Origin: Bacillota bacterium
GTDB lineage: Bacteria > Bacillota > Desulfotomaculia > Desulfotomaculales > Pelotomaculaceae
Assembly (NCBI GenBank): GCA_029555205.1
Contig: JAKPTB010000080.1
Span: 124,001 to 188,000, forward strand
DNA length: 64,000 bases
Direction of reading: 5' to 3'
The notes beneath the pieces were generated by a model. It worked only from the letters and a program-made list of their open reading frames with translations, did no database searches and was not told the origin of the DNA. The position numbers were made by a program, and so were the translations under genes. This document shows, piece after piece, positions 44,563-53,220 of the stretch; the first letter of the stretch is position 1, and each line of letters begins with the position of its first letter.

Positions 44563-45867
44563 CTATTTTTCCTCCCAGGAAAGAATCTGGAGAGAAGTTG
44601 TAACCCAGTCGGGCTGGTTGTTTTCCATTTTGGGTTCAAAATAAAATTCTGCTTTATTGTTCTGGATCAAGGTGCGCGCAATGACGCTTCCCCGCAAAAC
44701 TGCGTTGTTATCAATAGTGACGATGGCCGGCGAATAGACCAGGGCCCTGACTTGAGCCCCATTAATCAGGGTTACATTCCCGGCGCAGAGGATACAAAGG
44801 TCGTCCTGCTCAATGTCCGTGCAGCCGAGGTTGCCCTCGAATGTTACCGTTCCGCTGACCACAACCGTGCCGACGCCGCTATAAGTCCCCTGGATATTGA
44901 GATTGCCGTCGATATAGAAGAGCCCGTTCAGGTTCAGGTCGCCGCTCCAGGTCTGGGAGCCGGAATAATAATAGTCGGCGTTTTTACGGTACCAGTCCAG
45001 GTCAATTTCCGGAAAAGGATGGACTGTAAACCGCAGGTCCATGGATTGATTGGGGTAGATGCCTTCTATTTTTGAAGAACTGTTATCGACTACACCGTTG
45101 GCCCAGACGTCACCTCCGACAACCGCATTCTGTTTCAATGTAATATTACCCATGGATCTAATATCCCCGGTCACTACAGCATTATTTTCCACAATGACAT
45201 CGCCCACGGCCTGGATGTTGCCTTCAACTCTTCCTTTATTTGCGACAGTGACCGGGCCGCCGGTGTTGAGATTCCTGGCGTTCATGTTATTTTCAATTAT
45301 GACACTTCCACCAACAATGACATCATTATGCATGACCATGCAATTTTGTTTAAAAATAATATTCCCGTTGATGAGCATATTCGATCCAACTATGGAGTTG
45401 TTTTTAAAGGAAGAAGGGGCGTCGGGGGGTGACTCGGTCCAGAGGCCGCGGTAAAAGGGCATGGGCTTGCCCAGGTCCACTTTAACTCTAATCTCGCGGT
45501 AGACGTCCCGGTACTGTCCTTTGCTTTCGATACACAGGGTAGTCTTACTATCATTATAGAATTCTTTCCGTACTTTAACGTGGACAAGATTGCCGTCGGC
45601 GTAGCCGGCAGGAATCACGTCAGGCACCAGGTTGTATTCCGAATTGAGGACGAGGCTTTCCACCCAGGCGCTCTCCCGCTTGGCTTTGTCAACGGCCTTT
45701 TCAATTCCTGCTTCAGCAATATAGTGGGCCTTTTTCTGTTCCGTTTCCAGTACGGCTGTTTTTCTGACGGAACCGCCCATGGTCAGGGCTGCCGAGCCGA
45801 TGAAAAAGAGAACGATGGTCATCATCAGGACAATAATCAGGGCATACCCTTTTTGATTGTAGAGCAT
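44563..45867 (-). CDS. PilX-type pilus protein with bactofilin-like beta-helix
   Basis: 434 residues. The N-terminus (QKGYALIIVLMMTIVLFFIGSAAL) is a PilX/type IV class segment with Gly before Tyr rather than Phe. Residues about 150-270 hold repeats of six-residue turns rich in Asn, Val and Gly (VIVENNAVVTGDIRS, ITLKQNAVVGGDVWA), the look of a bactofilin-like right-handed beta-helix. A second hydrophobic beta-rich block follows to the C-terminus. Probably a minor tip or scaffold component. Confidence 0.65.
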   Translation of the reverse strand: MLYNQKGYALIIVLMMTIVLFFIGSAALTMGGSVRKTAVLETEQKKAHYIAEAGIEKAVDKAKRESAWVESLVLNSEYNLVPDVIPAGYADGNLVHVKVRKEFYNDSKTTLCIESKGQYRDVYREIRVKVDLGKPMPFYRGLWTESPPDAPSSFKNNSIVGSNMLINGNIIFKQNCMVMHNDVIVGGSVIIENNMNARNLNTGGPVTVANKGRVEGNIQAVGDVIVENNAVVTGDIRSMGNITLKQNAVVGGDVWANGVVDNSSSKIEGIYPNQSMDLRFTVHPFPEIDLDWYRKNADYYYSGSQTWSGDLNLNGLFYIDGNLNIQGTYSGVGTVVVSGTVTFEGNLGCTDIEQDDLCILCAGNVTLINGAQVRALVYSPAIVTIDNNAVLRGSVIARTLIQNNKAEFYFEPKMENNQPDWVTTSLQILSWEEK

Positions 45868-45883
45868 GATCTCACATCCCCGC

Positions 45884-46399
45884 TTAGTAAGCTCTGGCCT
45901 GAACCTTTGTGCTCATTTCACAGGCAACAGGTGGATTGGAATTTTGTTTTATTCCTTTAATGTAAATCGTAACTAACTTTGTATCACTGTTGAACTGGAA
46001 TTCCAGACCTTCAATATTACTGACAACCGGCTGGAAGTTGCCGGCTGCGTATCTTTTTACCTCCACCTCCTTGTCCGCCGGGTCGTAACCATACATAATG
46101 TTTTCACCGGAGGCGGTTAAGAAGGATATTTTTGTCCCGGTTCCATCGTTTGCCGGACTACCATCCTGCTTGTAAATTATTAGCCCGGATTTGGCCTGTC
46201 TAAGGTCCCGGCTAATCCTGTTCAAGGCAATCCGCAAATTTTCCTGAACCTCGATTTTTTGATTGTTTGCATGATAACTGGCGTATCCCTGCACATAAAC
46301 GGTTAAAACAGCCGTGACCACGATTGCAAAAATCGTTAAGGCAACCATGGTTTCCATAAGGGTAAAACCTCTATTATCGGTGAATTTAGACACACACAA
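45884..46399 (-). CDS. Minor prepilin, PilW-like
   Basis: 171 residues with a class III prepilin signal (RGFTLMETMVALTIFAIVV, cleavage after Gly, Glu at +5) and a PilW/GspJ-like C-terminal domain. Processed by PilD, encoded in this locus. Overlapping layout with the flanking minor pilins. Confidence 0.85.
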   Translation of the reverse strand: MCVSKFTDNRGFTLMETMVALTIFAIVVTAVLTVYVQGYASYHANNQKIEVQENLRIALNRISRDLRQAKSGLIIYKQDGSPANDGTGTKISFLTASGENIMYGYDPADKEVEVKRYAAGNFQPVVSNIEGLEFQFNSDTKLVTIYIKGIKQNSNPPVACEMSTKVQARAY

Positions 46400-46400
46400 C

Positions 46401-47201
46401 TCACCTCCTGTGTTTTTCCGTGGTCAGGGATAGTTCTTTCAAAGAGTCGCCCGACGGGTAAAATGCAGTAACTTTGATTGTTTTCAGGTTTTCAGCGGCA
46501 GCGGTAACTTCTATTCTGTACTCATATCTGTAAAGCCTGTAGAAAGACGTTGCGTCCGGCTGAATATGCCAGTTTGATTCAACGGCAGCAATCTTCGATG
46601 TCCCGTTGTAAGCCTTGATTTTTTGAACCTGGCCCGCTCCTTCTCCCCCGGCTATCATGATGAAGTAATCCTTGAAAAAGTCGTTTTTACTGTTCTCGTT
46701 GCCGGCCAGCCTGACTGTATTGGCGGTACCGCTTTGCACGGCGCCGGTCAGGATTGAACCGTTCCCGCAAACAAGATAGTGCGACGTGTCATCCGGCGCC
46801 TTGCCGGTGTCCCAGGCCGGAGTAACCGTCGCTACCTGATTGGAAGGTTTGTAGCCGGTTATTTTTCTGACCTGCCCTTCGCCCTTTCCGGCGGTTATGG
46901 TGATCAGGTGGTTAATACTGATATTTCCCGCATCATTGGCCAGGCGTATTTTATTGTTGCCTGTTTCCGTGCATTCCCGGGCCACACCGATTTGCCTGGA
47001 GTTGACACTTTTCAGCTCTTCGATGAGTTCCTGGGCAAAATTCAAGGCCGTAACCTCGTGCCTGGCGGTTGCTGTAAAGGCGCTGCCGGTGACGAAAAAC
47101 TGCAGAAGCGGGATGATGGCAATTGCCGCCAGCAGGATGGCAACGATCACTTCAATCAGGCTCATGCCTTCTTGATTTTTCCAAACCATGGCATCACTCA
47201 T
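46401..47201 (-). CDS. Minor prepilin, PilV-like, with duplicated inserted domain
   Basis: 266 residues, much longer than a normal PilV/GspI (about 130-180). The N-terminus EGMSLIEVIVAILLAAIAIIP is a prepilin signal. Residues about 75-225 contain two related blocks of roughly 60 residues (each with IRLA or VRLA, a TITAG or MIAGG-type strand, GEGQVRKI or GAGQVQKI, then a W and PD-TS-Y). The C-terminal KTIKVTAFYPSG segment returns to the pilin fold. Confidence 0.8.
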   Translation of the reverse strand: MSDAMVWKNQEGMSLIEVIVAILLAAIAIIPLLQFFVTGSAFTATARHEVTALNFAQELIEELKSVNSRQIGVARECTETGNNKIRLANDAGNISINHLITITAGKGEGQVRKITGYKPSNQVATVTPAWDTGKAPDDTSHYLVCGNGSILTGAVQSGTANTVRLAGNENSKNDFFKDYFIMIAGGEGAGQVQKIKAYNGTSKIAAVESNWHIQPDATSFYRLYRYEYRIEVTAAAENLKTIKVTAFYPSGDSLKELSLTTEKHRR

Positions 47202-47215
47202 CTCGCTACTATTTA

Positions 47216-47701
47216 CTAGGAAGGCGGGCTTGTATCGATGCGGACCCTGCCCGTCAGGGAGGCTACAATGACATAAAGGATGTTGTCGTTTTTGTCCTTC
47301 AGGCTGAGGTGCCCTCCTATTAACACTCCATTTGCACGGACAGGCTCACCCCGGGTGTTGAAGGAAAGCCTGTGGTCAGGTCCGTTATAGGGGTTGTTGT
47401 CAAAATCAAAGTTGGTGTAAATCAGGTCTATCCCGCCAGGCAGCTCGACTTTTTTGTAGATGACCATATATTTCTTGATATAATAACGTTCGTTTACAAA
47501 GTCAAAGATCATGGTGTAAAGGCCGTCCTGCTTCATATTCAACTGCTGGGTCAGGCGAATATCCTCTGCAATCATAGCGGCGGCGGCATCAAGCTTCTGC
47601 CTGCTGAAGTGTTTATCGGCGGCGAAGGCAAAAAAAACAAAGATAGTAGTAATTACCAGTACAACCATAGTTTCCAGGAGAGTAAAACCTTTATTATCCA
47701 T
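47216..47701 (-). CDS. Minor prepilin, FimT/GspH-like
   Basis: 161 residues, starting NKGFTLLETMVVLVITTIFV (prepilin cleavage after Gly, Glu at +5), with a GspH/FimT-type C-terminus. First of the minor pilin genes behind the major pilin. Confidence 0.85.
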   Translation of the reverse strand: MDNKGFTLLETMVVLVITTIFVFFAFAADKHFSRQKLDAAAAMIAEDIRLTQQLNMKQDGLYTMIFDFVNERYYIKKYMVIYKKVELPGGIDLIYTNFDFDNNPYNGPDHRLSFNTRGEPVRANGVLIGGHLSLKDKNDNILYVIVASLTGRVRIDTSPPS

Positions 47702-47753
47702 GGGATAAGTTCCCTGTAATAATATTTTTTATAAATTATTTTGTTTTGATATG

Positions 47754-47800
47754 AAAGGGAGGTAAGGGCATTTACAGATGTTCCCCTTAAACCTCCCTTT
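47754..47800 (-). terminator. Long hairpin between major and minor pilin genes
   Basis: AAAGGGAGGT pairs with ACCTCCCTTT (10 bp) with an inner AAGGG/CCCTT extension. No long T run follows. Placed about 40 bp after the pilA stop, it would stabilise pilA mRNA or lower expression of the minor pilins. Confidence 0.65.
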
Positions 47801-47839
47801 TTGTACATATCTAACGGTATTTAACAGTATTACTTAATT

Positions 47840-48334
47840 TTACCCTTCGTCATCGCCAAGCACTATAGGTGGTTTGTCTCCTTCAGTTACCTTTTCGATT
47901 TCGGGGGGTTCTGATTGTCCGTTAGCGCATCTGCCAGCCACATATGCGTATTTTGTACCTTGGACGTTCTCATGTCCTGTGTAGATTATGCATTGTTTTT
48001 CGTTCTCCACTTCATACACATATCCTTTACCCCAGGGATCTTTTTGTTCAAGATCTGCTCCACCTTCGCCTGGTGTTTCGACCTTGATACCGGCATTAAG
48101 GAGTGCGCTCTCCAATTCGTCGCCATTGGGGTATTCTGCTTTCTCCGCATAATAGGCGTCCAGGGCGGCCTGCATGGTGCTGATTTGCGCCTTGGCCTTG
48201 GTCACTCTCGAGTTTTCGATATAACCCAGATAAAATTTGATGCCGCCGGCAATGAGCACGGCGATGATGATTAGAACAACCATCATTTCAATCATGGAAA
48301 AACCTTTTTCGTTGTTCAAATACCTTTTAAACAT
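47840..48334 (-). CDS. pilA: Major type IV pilin
   Basis: 164 residues with the signal KGFSMIEMMVVLIIIAVLIAGG (cleavage before Phe, Glu+5) and a GspG-like globular domain (DPWGKGYVYEVENE). Two cysteines near the C-terminus could form the family's disulfide. AAAAGGAGG ribosome site. First gene after the two riboswitches, so expected to be the most tightly controlled. Confidence 0.88.
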   Translation of the reverse strand: MFKRYLNNEKGFSMIEMMVVLIIIAVLIAGGIKFYLGYIENSRVTKAKAQISTMQAALDAYYAEKAEYPNGDELESALLNAGIKVETPGEGGADLEQKDPWGKGYVYEVENEKQCIIYTGHENVQGTKYAYVAGRCANGQSEPPEIEKVTEGDKPPIVLGDDEG

Positions 48335-48463
48335 GTCGCTCCTCCTTTTCGAATGTATTCCTTTTTCAGCGGCCTTGTATGTAAGGCAAGTACCTTTACT
48401 ATCCCCCTTTCGCCAATTAATTGTCCAGTAGCGGTTGTTCCTTCATGTCATATAAATCAAAAA

Positions 48464-48581
48464 GCCCTTTACAGGAAAAGGGCAAAATAAATCCTCCTTG
48501 CAGCCCGGCTGTCATAGCGTTTGTTTACGCCTTAGATCCGTGGCTTTGCGTCCTCTTCTTTCGAAAAGTTTGCCCTTTAGA
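48464..48581 (-). promoter_or_regulatory. Cyclic-di-GMP-I riboswitch, second (pilA-proximal) copy
   Basis: The minus strand holds the GEMM core GGACGCAAAGCCACGG, the CTAAGGCGTAAAC segment and the closing AGCCGGGCTGC. The P1 strands are AAAGGGC (48572-48578) and GCCCTTT (48477-48483). The latter can instead pair with a later AAAGGGC (48464-48470) to make a terminator followed by TTTTTGATTT. Ligand-stabilised P1 would thus allow readthrough into pilA (an ON switch). The terminator ends 130 nt before the pilA start. Confidence 0.88.
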
Positions 48582-48665
48582 AAATAATCATGTTATTTAG
48601 TTAGTTTAATTGTATTTCGCTTAACCAACTACTTAATAAATTAATCCAATGACTGCAAATTTAAA

Positions 48666-48782
48666 GCCCTTTACAGGAAAAGGGCATAAAAATTCTCCTT
48701 GCAACCCGGCTGTCATAGCGTTCGTTTACGCCTTAGACCCGTAGCTTTGCGTCCCATCCTTTCGGAAAGTTTGCCCTTTAGA
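48666..48782 (-). promoter_or_regulatory. Cyclic-di-GMP-I riboswitch, first (promoter-proximal) copy
   Basis: Same architecture as the second copy, about 200 bp upstream of it: GGGACGCAAAGCTACGGG, CTAAGGCGTAAAC, AGCCGGGTTGC. The P1 strands (48773-48779 and 48679-48685) compete with a terminator stem (48666-48685) followed by TTTAAATTT. The two copies are highly similar, which suggests duplication; loop and flank bases differ. Confidence 0.88.
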
Positions 48783-48871
48783 GGTTTTTTATTTAATTTA
48801 TTATTAATGTTGTTAAGTTTTTTCAGTTATAAATAACTTGTTTAATCATTTGCCAGAACTTTCTTGCTTGT

Positions 48872-48900
48872 ATTATACTTTTCATTTCGGCAAATTGCAA
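48872..48900 (-). promoter_or_regulatory. Sigma-A promoter of the riboswitch-pilA transcript
   Basis: TTGCAA, 17 bases, TATAAT on the minus strand, about 90 bp before the first riboswitch. The rest of the 730-bp region between pilC and pilA is AT-rich and holds no gene beyond the two riboswitches. Confidence 0.75.
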
Positions 48901-49065
48901 GATCTAGATTGAGAAATTTTGACTAAATAAGATTTTTCAGCTGACTTTTTCGTTTTAAATTGCATTAAGTAATTTCATCAGCCGGATTTCAACAATTGAA
49001 TGTAAGTATATGTCTAATATTCAAATAAAAAGTGATCTTTTAAAACATAATAAAAGGAAATAGCA

Positions 49066-50295
49066 TTAATTCAGGCCCGTCCCTCCCTGCATGGCGCCGG
49101 AAAGGCCGAACAAAGGCAGGTAGATGGAAACGGCGATAAAACCGACCATAATCCCAACTCCGGCTATCATCAAGGGCTCAATAATGCTGGAAAGCTTGGC
49201 TACAAGGGTTTCCACTTCCTGCTCGTAATAAATGGCAACCTTTTCCAGGAGGGCGTCCAGGGCGCCCGATTCTTCCCCGATGGCAATCATGTTGGCTGCC
49301 ATTGGCGGAAAGAAAGATGCCTTCAGCAGAACAGGCGACATGTTTTCCCCTTCTTTGATCATATCCCTGGCTTCTCTGATAACTTTAGTAACCTGGGTAT
49401 TGCCCACAACGTTTTCCACCGTCTCCAGCGACTGCATCAAGGGGACGCCGCTTTTCAAGAGAGTGGCCAGGGTACTGGCAAACCTGGCGGTAATTGTTTT
49501 TTGGGTAAGCTTTCCATAAACGGGCAGTTTTAAGAGCAAACGGTCGGTGATTACTCTACCCCTGTCCGTAGCGGCAAAACTCTTCAGTCCAAAGTAGAGC
49601 AAGAGGGGGGCAGGCAAAATAAGAAACCAGAAATTAGTACATGCTTTGCTGACCCCGAGCATGATCCGGGTCGGAAGGGGGAGTTCAGCCCCAACCTGTT
49701 CGAAGATTTCGACGAAAACAGGTACTACAACGACCAGCAGGATGACCATGGCCAGAAAGGCAAAGGCCCCGATGACTAGAGGGTAGGTCATGGCCGACTT
49801 GATTTTTTCCTTTAATTCATGGTCCTTCTCGAACTGGTTGGCCAACCTTTCCATGGCCTGTTCCAGTGTGCCGCTGACCTCTCCCGCCGTCAGCATGTCG
49901 ATGAAAATACCGGGCAGGTACCGCTGATGGATTCTAAAGGCTTCACTGAGGCTTTTACCGTTTTCGATATCCATGATTACGGCCTTTAATATTTCACGCA
50001 GTTTTTTGCTTTCTGTCTGCTGGGTCAGGATATTCAGGCACTGCAGCAGGGGGATACCTGCTTCAATCATGGTTGCGGCCTGGCGGCAAAACACGGCCAG
50101 ATCTTTGACCTTGATTTTTAAATTAAGCAGCTTATCCAGGTCAAGCTTAAAATCCATGGCAGGGTTGATTTGGACAACGTAATAGTTCCTATTGCGCAAC
50201 TGGGCAATTGCGGCGTCCCGGCTTTCCGCTTCTATTTTACCTGTGAGCAATTTGCCGGACAGGTTTCTGGCCTTGTAGGCAAACAGTTGAGGCAT
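49066..50295 (-). CDS. pilC: Type IV pilus inner-membrane platform protein PilC
   Basis: 409 residues: two GspF domains (each with a conserved FCRQAATMIEAGIPLLQCL or FASTLATLLKSGVPLMQSL segment) and three membrane helices (about 170-205, 220-245 and 375-400). Anchors PilB and PilT to the pilin assembly site. Confidence 0.95.
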   Translation of the reverse strand: MPQLFAYKARNLSGKLLTGKIEAESRDAAIAQLRNRNYYVVQINPAMDFKLDLDKLLNLKIKVKDLAVFCRQAATMIEAGIPLLQCLNILTQQTESKKLREILKAVIMDIENGKSLSEAFRIHQRYLPGIFIDMLTAGEVSGTLEQAMERLANQFEKDHELKEKIKSAMTYPLVIGAFAFLAMVILLVVVVPVFVEIFEQVGAELPLPTRIMLGVSKACTNFWFLILPAPLLLYFGLKSFAATDRGRVITDRLLLKLPVYGKLTQKTITARFASTLATLLKSGVPLMQSLETVENVVGNTQVTKVIREARDMIKEGENMSPVLLKASFFPPMAANMIAIGEESGALDALLEKVAIYYEQEVETLVAKLSSIIEPLMIAGVGIMVGFIAVSIYLPLFGLSGAMQGGTGLN

Positions 50296-50297
50296 TT

Positions 50298-51398
50298 CTA
50301 TCCTCCCAATGCTTTGAGCAGGCTTTCAGGATCGTAAGCCCGGTGTAAAACCTCTTCCCTGCTGATAATCTTTTTCTGGTAAAGCTGTCTGAGCGACATG
50401 TCCAGGGTCTGCATCCCGTGCCTGGCGCCGGTCTGCAGCTGCGTCTGAATTTGAAAGGTCTTGCCCTCCCGGATCAGGTTCCGGATGGCCGGTGTGGCTA
50501 CCAGTATTTCCATGGCCGCCACCCGGCCCGGCCGGTCGGACCTGGGGATCAACTGCTGGGCAACGATGCCCTGGAGCGTATTGGCCAGCAGAACTCGAAT
50601 CTGCTGCTGCTGTTCCGGCGGAAAGACGTCGATGACCCGGTCGATGGTTTCGGCTGCGCTGGATGTATGCAGGGTGCCCAGGACCAGGTGGCCGGTTTCT
50701 GCAGCGGTGATGGCGATGCTGATTGTTTCCAGGTCACGCATTTCCCCTACCAGGATTACATCCGGATCCTCCCGCAGGGCGGCCCGCAGGGCGATAGCGA
50801 AGGAACCGGTATCCGTGCCGATTTCCCGCTGGTTCACCAGGGAAAGCTGGTGGTTGTGCAGATACTCGATGGGATCTTCCAGAGTCAGAATATGTACTCT
50901 CTTTTCCCTGTTGATCAGGTCAATCATGGCAGCCAGGGTTGTTGACTTACCGCTGCCGGTGGGTCCGGTGACCAGGACCAGGCCGTCGGGCTTTTTGGCC
51001 AGGTGGGCCAGGATCTCAGGCAGGCCCAGTTCCTTAAAGGTTGGGATGCGGGTGTTGAGCAGGCGCATGACCAGGGCTGTGCTGGTCCTCTGCCTGAAAG
51101 CATTTACCCTGACCCTGGCACTTCCAGGCAGGGAAAAGGAAAAATCCAGTTCGCCCTGAATGTTGAACTTTTCATACTGTTCCCGGCTCATTATCTCCCG
51201 GGCCATTTCGTCCGTCTGCTGGGGAGTAAGGGGTTTGATTTCAAAGCCGCCCAATAAATTGAGCCGTCCTTTGAAGTCGGGGTGATCAAGCGGGTAGAGC
51301 ACACCGTGCAGACGGTACACCGGAGGTGTGTTTACCGTGATATGGACATCCGATACGCCAAGTTCGGCTGCCTGGGTTAAAATATCAACTAGTTTCAA
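50298..51398 (-). CDS. pilT: Pilus retraction ATPase PilT
   Basis: 366 residues with a PAS-like N-terminus, Walker A GPTGSGKSTTLA, the Asp box VGEMRDLETI, the His box GHLVLGTLHTSSA and the PilT-specific AIRNLIREGK motif. Its presence indicates retractile pili (twitching or DNA uptake). Overlaps pilB by 4 bp. Confidence 0.96.
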   Translation of the reverse strand: MKLVDILTQAAELGVSDVHITVNTPPVYRLHGVLYPLDHPDFKGRLNLLGGFEIKPLTPQQTDEMAREIMSREQYEKFNIQGELDFSFSLPGSARVRVNAFRQRTSTALVMRLLNTRIPTFKELGLPEILAHLAKKPDGLVLVTGPTGSGKSTTLAAMIDLINREKRVHILTLEDPIEYLHNHQLSLVNQREIGTDTGSFAIALRAALREDPDVILVGEMRDLETISIAITAAETGHLVLGTLHTSSAAETIDRVIDVFPPEQQQQIRVLLANTLQGIVAQQLIPRSDRPGRVAAMEILVATPAIRNLIREGKTFQIQTQLQTGARHGMQTLDMSLRQLYQKKIISREEVLHRAYDPESLLKALGG

Positions 51399-53056
51399 GG
51401 TTTATCCTCCCTGTATACGGCACGGATTACTTCTTTAATCGTGGTCAGGCCCGCCAGCGCCTTTTGAATTCCGTCTTCCTTCAGCGCAACCATGCCTTCC
51501 CGGATAGCCGCATTTCTCAAGTCCTCGGTGGAGGCGCGCTCCAGGATCAGCTTCTGGAGCAGGCTGGAAACGGTCAGCACTTCGTAGATAGCGACCCGCC
51601 CGTGAAACCCGGTATGGTTGCATTTGGCGCAGCCCGCACCGTGGTAGACAACATCACCGGGCTTAAGACCGGCAAAGGCGCTCTCAAATTCACCGGGACT
51701 GGTTGTACGCTTGCAGTGCCGGCAAATGCGCCGGACCAGCCGCTGGGAGATGACTCCGATCACCGAGGAGGCGACCATAAAGGGCTCTATGCCCATATCC
51801 ACAAGCCTGTTTACAGCCCCCGGGGCGTCGTTGGTGTGCAGGGTGGAGAGCACCAGGTGGCCGGTGGTGGCTGCCCGGATGGCTATTTCCGCAGTCTCCG
51901 CGTCGCGGATTTCGCCAATCATGATAATATCCGGGTCCTGCCTCAGGATCGTCCGTAGATAGGTCGCAAAGGTGATGCCCGCCTTGACGTTGATCTGGGC
52001 CTGGTTGATGCCTTCAAGGATGTATTCCACGGGATCTTCAACTGTGATAATGTTTTTTTCCACCGAATTAATCTTGTTCAAAGCGGTGTACAGCGTGGTG
52101 GTTTTTCCGCTGCCGGTGGGTCCGGTAACCAGGATCATGCCGTAAGAGTTGTTGAGAAAACTTAAGAACCTCTCCTGGTTGTGCTCTGAGAAACCAAGCC
52201 TGTCCAGGGTATAATTTTTAATATTATCTTTATACAGGACCCGGGTAACCACTTTTTCCCCAAAAACTGTGGGTATGGTGGAGATCCTCAAGTCCAGCTC
52301 CCGCCCTTGCAGCTTTAAGGGAACCCGCCCGTCCTGGGGAACCCGGCGCTCGGCGATGTCCATACTGGCCATGACCTTGATCCGGGAAACAAGGGGGTGG
52401 AGCATCTTGCGGGGCAGGGTCATGACCTCCCGCAGGATCCCGTCAACCCGGTAACGCACCCGGATCCCGTGTTTAAAGGGCTCAATGTGGATATCGCTGG
52501 CTTCTTCATCGAAAGCCTTAATCATGATGGAATTAACGAGCCGGATCACCGGGGCCTCGTCGACGACAACATCTTCTTCTTCCTCCGGCTCTTCAGGCTC
52601 CTGTTCGATGCCCAGTTCCTGCATGGCTTTTTCCACTTCGGGGATACCGAAGTTCTTTTCAATGAGCGCGTTGATTTCCTTCTCGCTGGCTACCATGGGC
52701 TCGATGTCAAGGCCGGTAACCAGCCTTAAATCATCGATGGCCATAACATTCAAGGTATCGGCCATGGCTATGTAGAGGCGGTTTTTATCTTTTTTGACCG
52801 GAAATACTTTATACCTGCGGATTAATTCTTCCGGAATTATTCTCACTAACTGTTTATCGATGGTTTCTCCCGGACTCATTTCCTTAATGCCCAGGAGTTC
52901 GTTTAAGGCTGACTCGCTGATCATTTTCAGCTTGACCAGCACGCGTCCCAGCTTTTCACCCGTCAAGGACTGTTCCAGTAAGGCTGCCGACAGTTCCTCC
53001 TCGGTGATTAGCCCCTTTTCAATCAGGCGCTGGCCCAGTCGCTTTTTATTTGTCAT
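51395..53056 (-). CDS. pilB: Pilus extension ATPase PilB with MshEN c-di-GMP-binding N-terminus
   Basis: 553 residues. Residues 1-about 150 form a MshEN/GspE N-terminal domain (KKRLGQRLIEKGLITEEEL and EKLGRVLVKLKMISESAL, the RLG and LG spacing of c-di-GMP-binding MshEN). Then an acidic linker, Walker A GPTGSGKTTTLY, MIGEIRDAETAEIA and GHLVLSTLHTNDA, with a four-Cys zinc motif (CRHCK and CAKCNHTG) near 460-490. Powers pilus extension. Confidence 0.94.
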   Translation of the reverse strand: MTNKKRLGQRLIEKGLITEEELSAALLEQSLTGEKLGRVLVKLKMISESALNELLGIKEMSPGETIDKQLVRIIPEELIRRYKVFPVKKDKNRLYIAMADTLNVMAIDDLRLVTGLDIEPMVASEKEINALIEKNFGIPEVEKAMQELGIEQEPEEPEEEEDVVVDEAPVIRLVNSIMIKAFDEEASDIHIEPFKHGIRVRYRVDGILREVMTLPRKMLHPLVSRIKVMASMDIAERRVPQDGRVPLKLQGRELDLRISTIPTVFGEKVVTRVLYKDNIKNYTLDRLGFSEHNQERFLSFLNNSYGMILVTGPTGSGKTTTLYTALNKINSVEKNIITVEDPVEYILEGINQAQINVKAGITFATYLRTILRQDPDIIMIGEIRDAETAEIAIRAATTGHLVLSTLHTNDAPGAVNRLVDMGIEPFMVASSVIGVISQRLVRRICRHCKRTTSPGEFESAFAGLKPGDVVYHGAGCAKCNHTGFHGRVAIYEVLTVSSLLQKLILERASTEDLRNAAIREGMVALKEDGIQKALAGLTTIKEVIRAVYREDKP

Positions 53057-53125
53057 TTTAAAACCTCACGTGTAACTTTGTATTTGAAATCCAGGCAGCC
53101 GGAGGGGACCGGTTTCAGGATCTTG

Positions 53126-53200
53126 TTAAGCGTAACATTTAAGCGTAACATACGGCTGATGGACTCGCCCCTTCCCTTACCGTTGCCTGGTACGGCTGAT
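53126..53200. repeat. Short direct repeats between pilD and pilB
   Basis: TTAAGCGTAACAT occurs twice in perfect tandem (53126-53138 and 53139-53151), and TACGGCTGAT occurs at 53151-53160 and 53191-53200. They fill most of the 164-bp spacer. No promoter or gene is evident there. Confidence 0.7.
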
Positions 53201-53220
53201 CAGCTCAACTGAGCAGTCAG

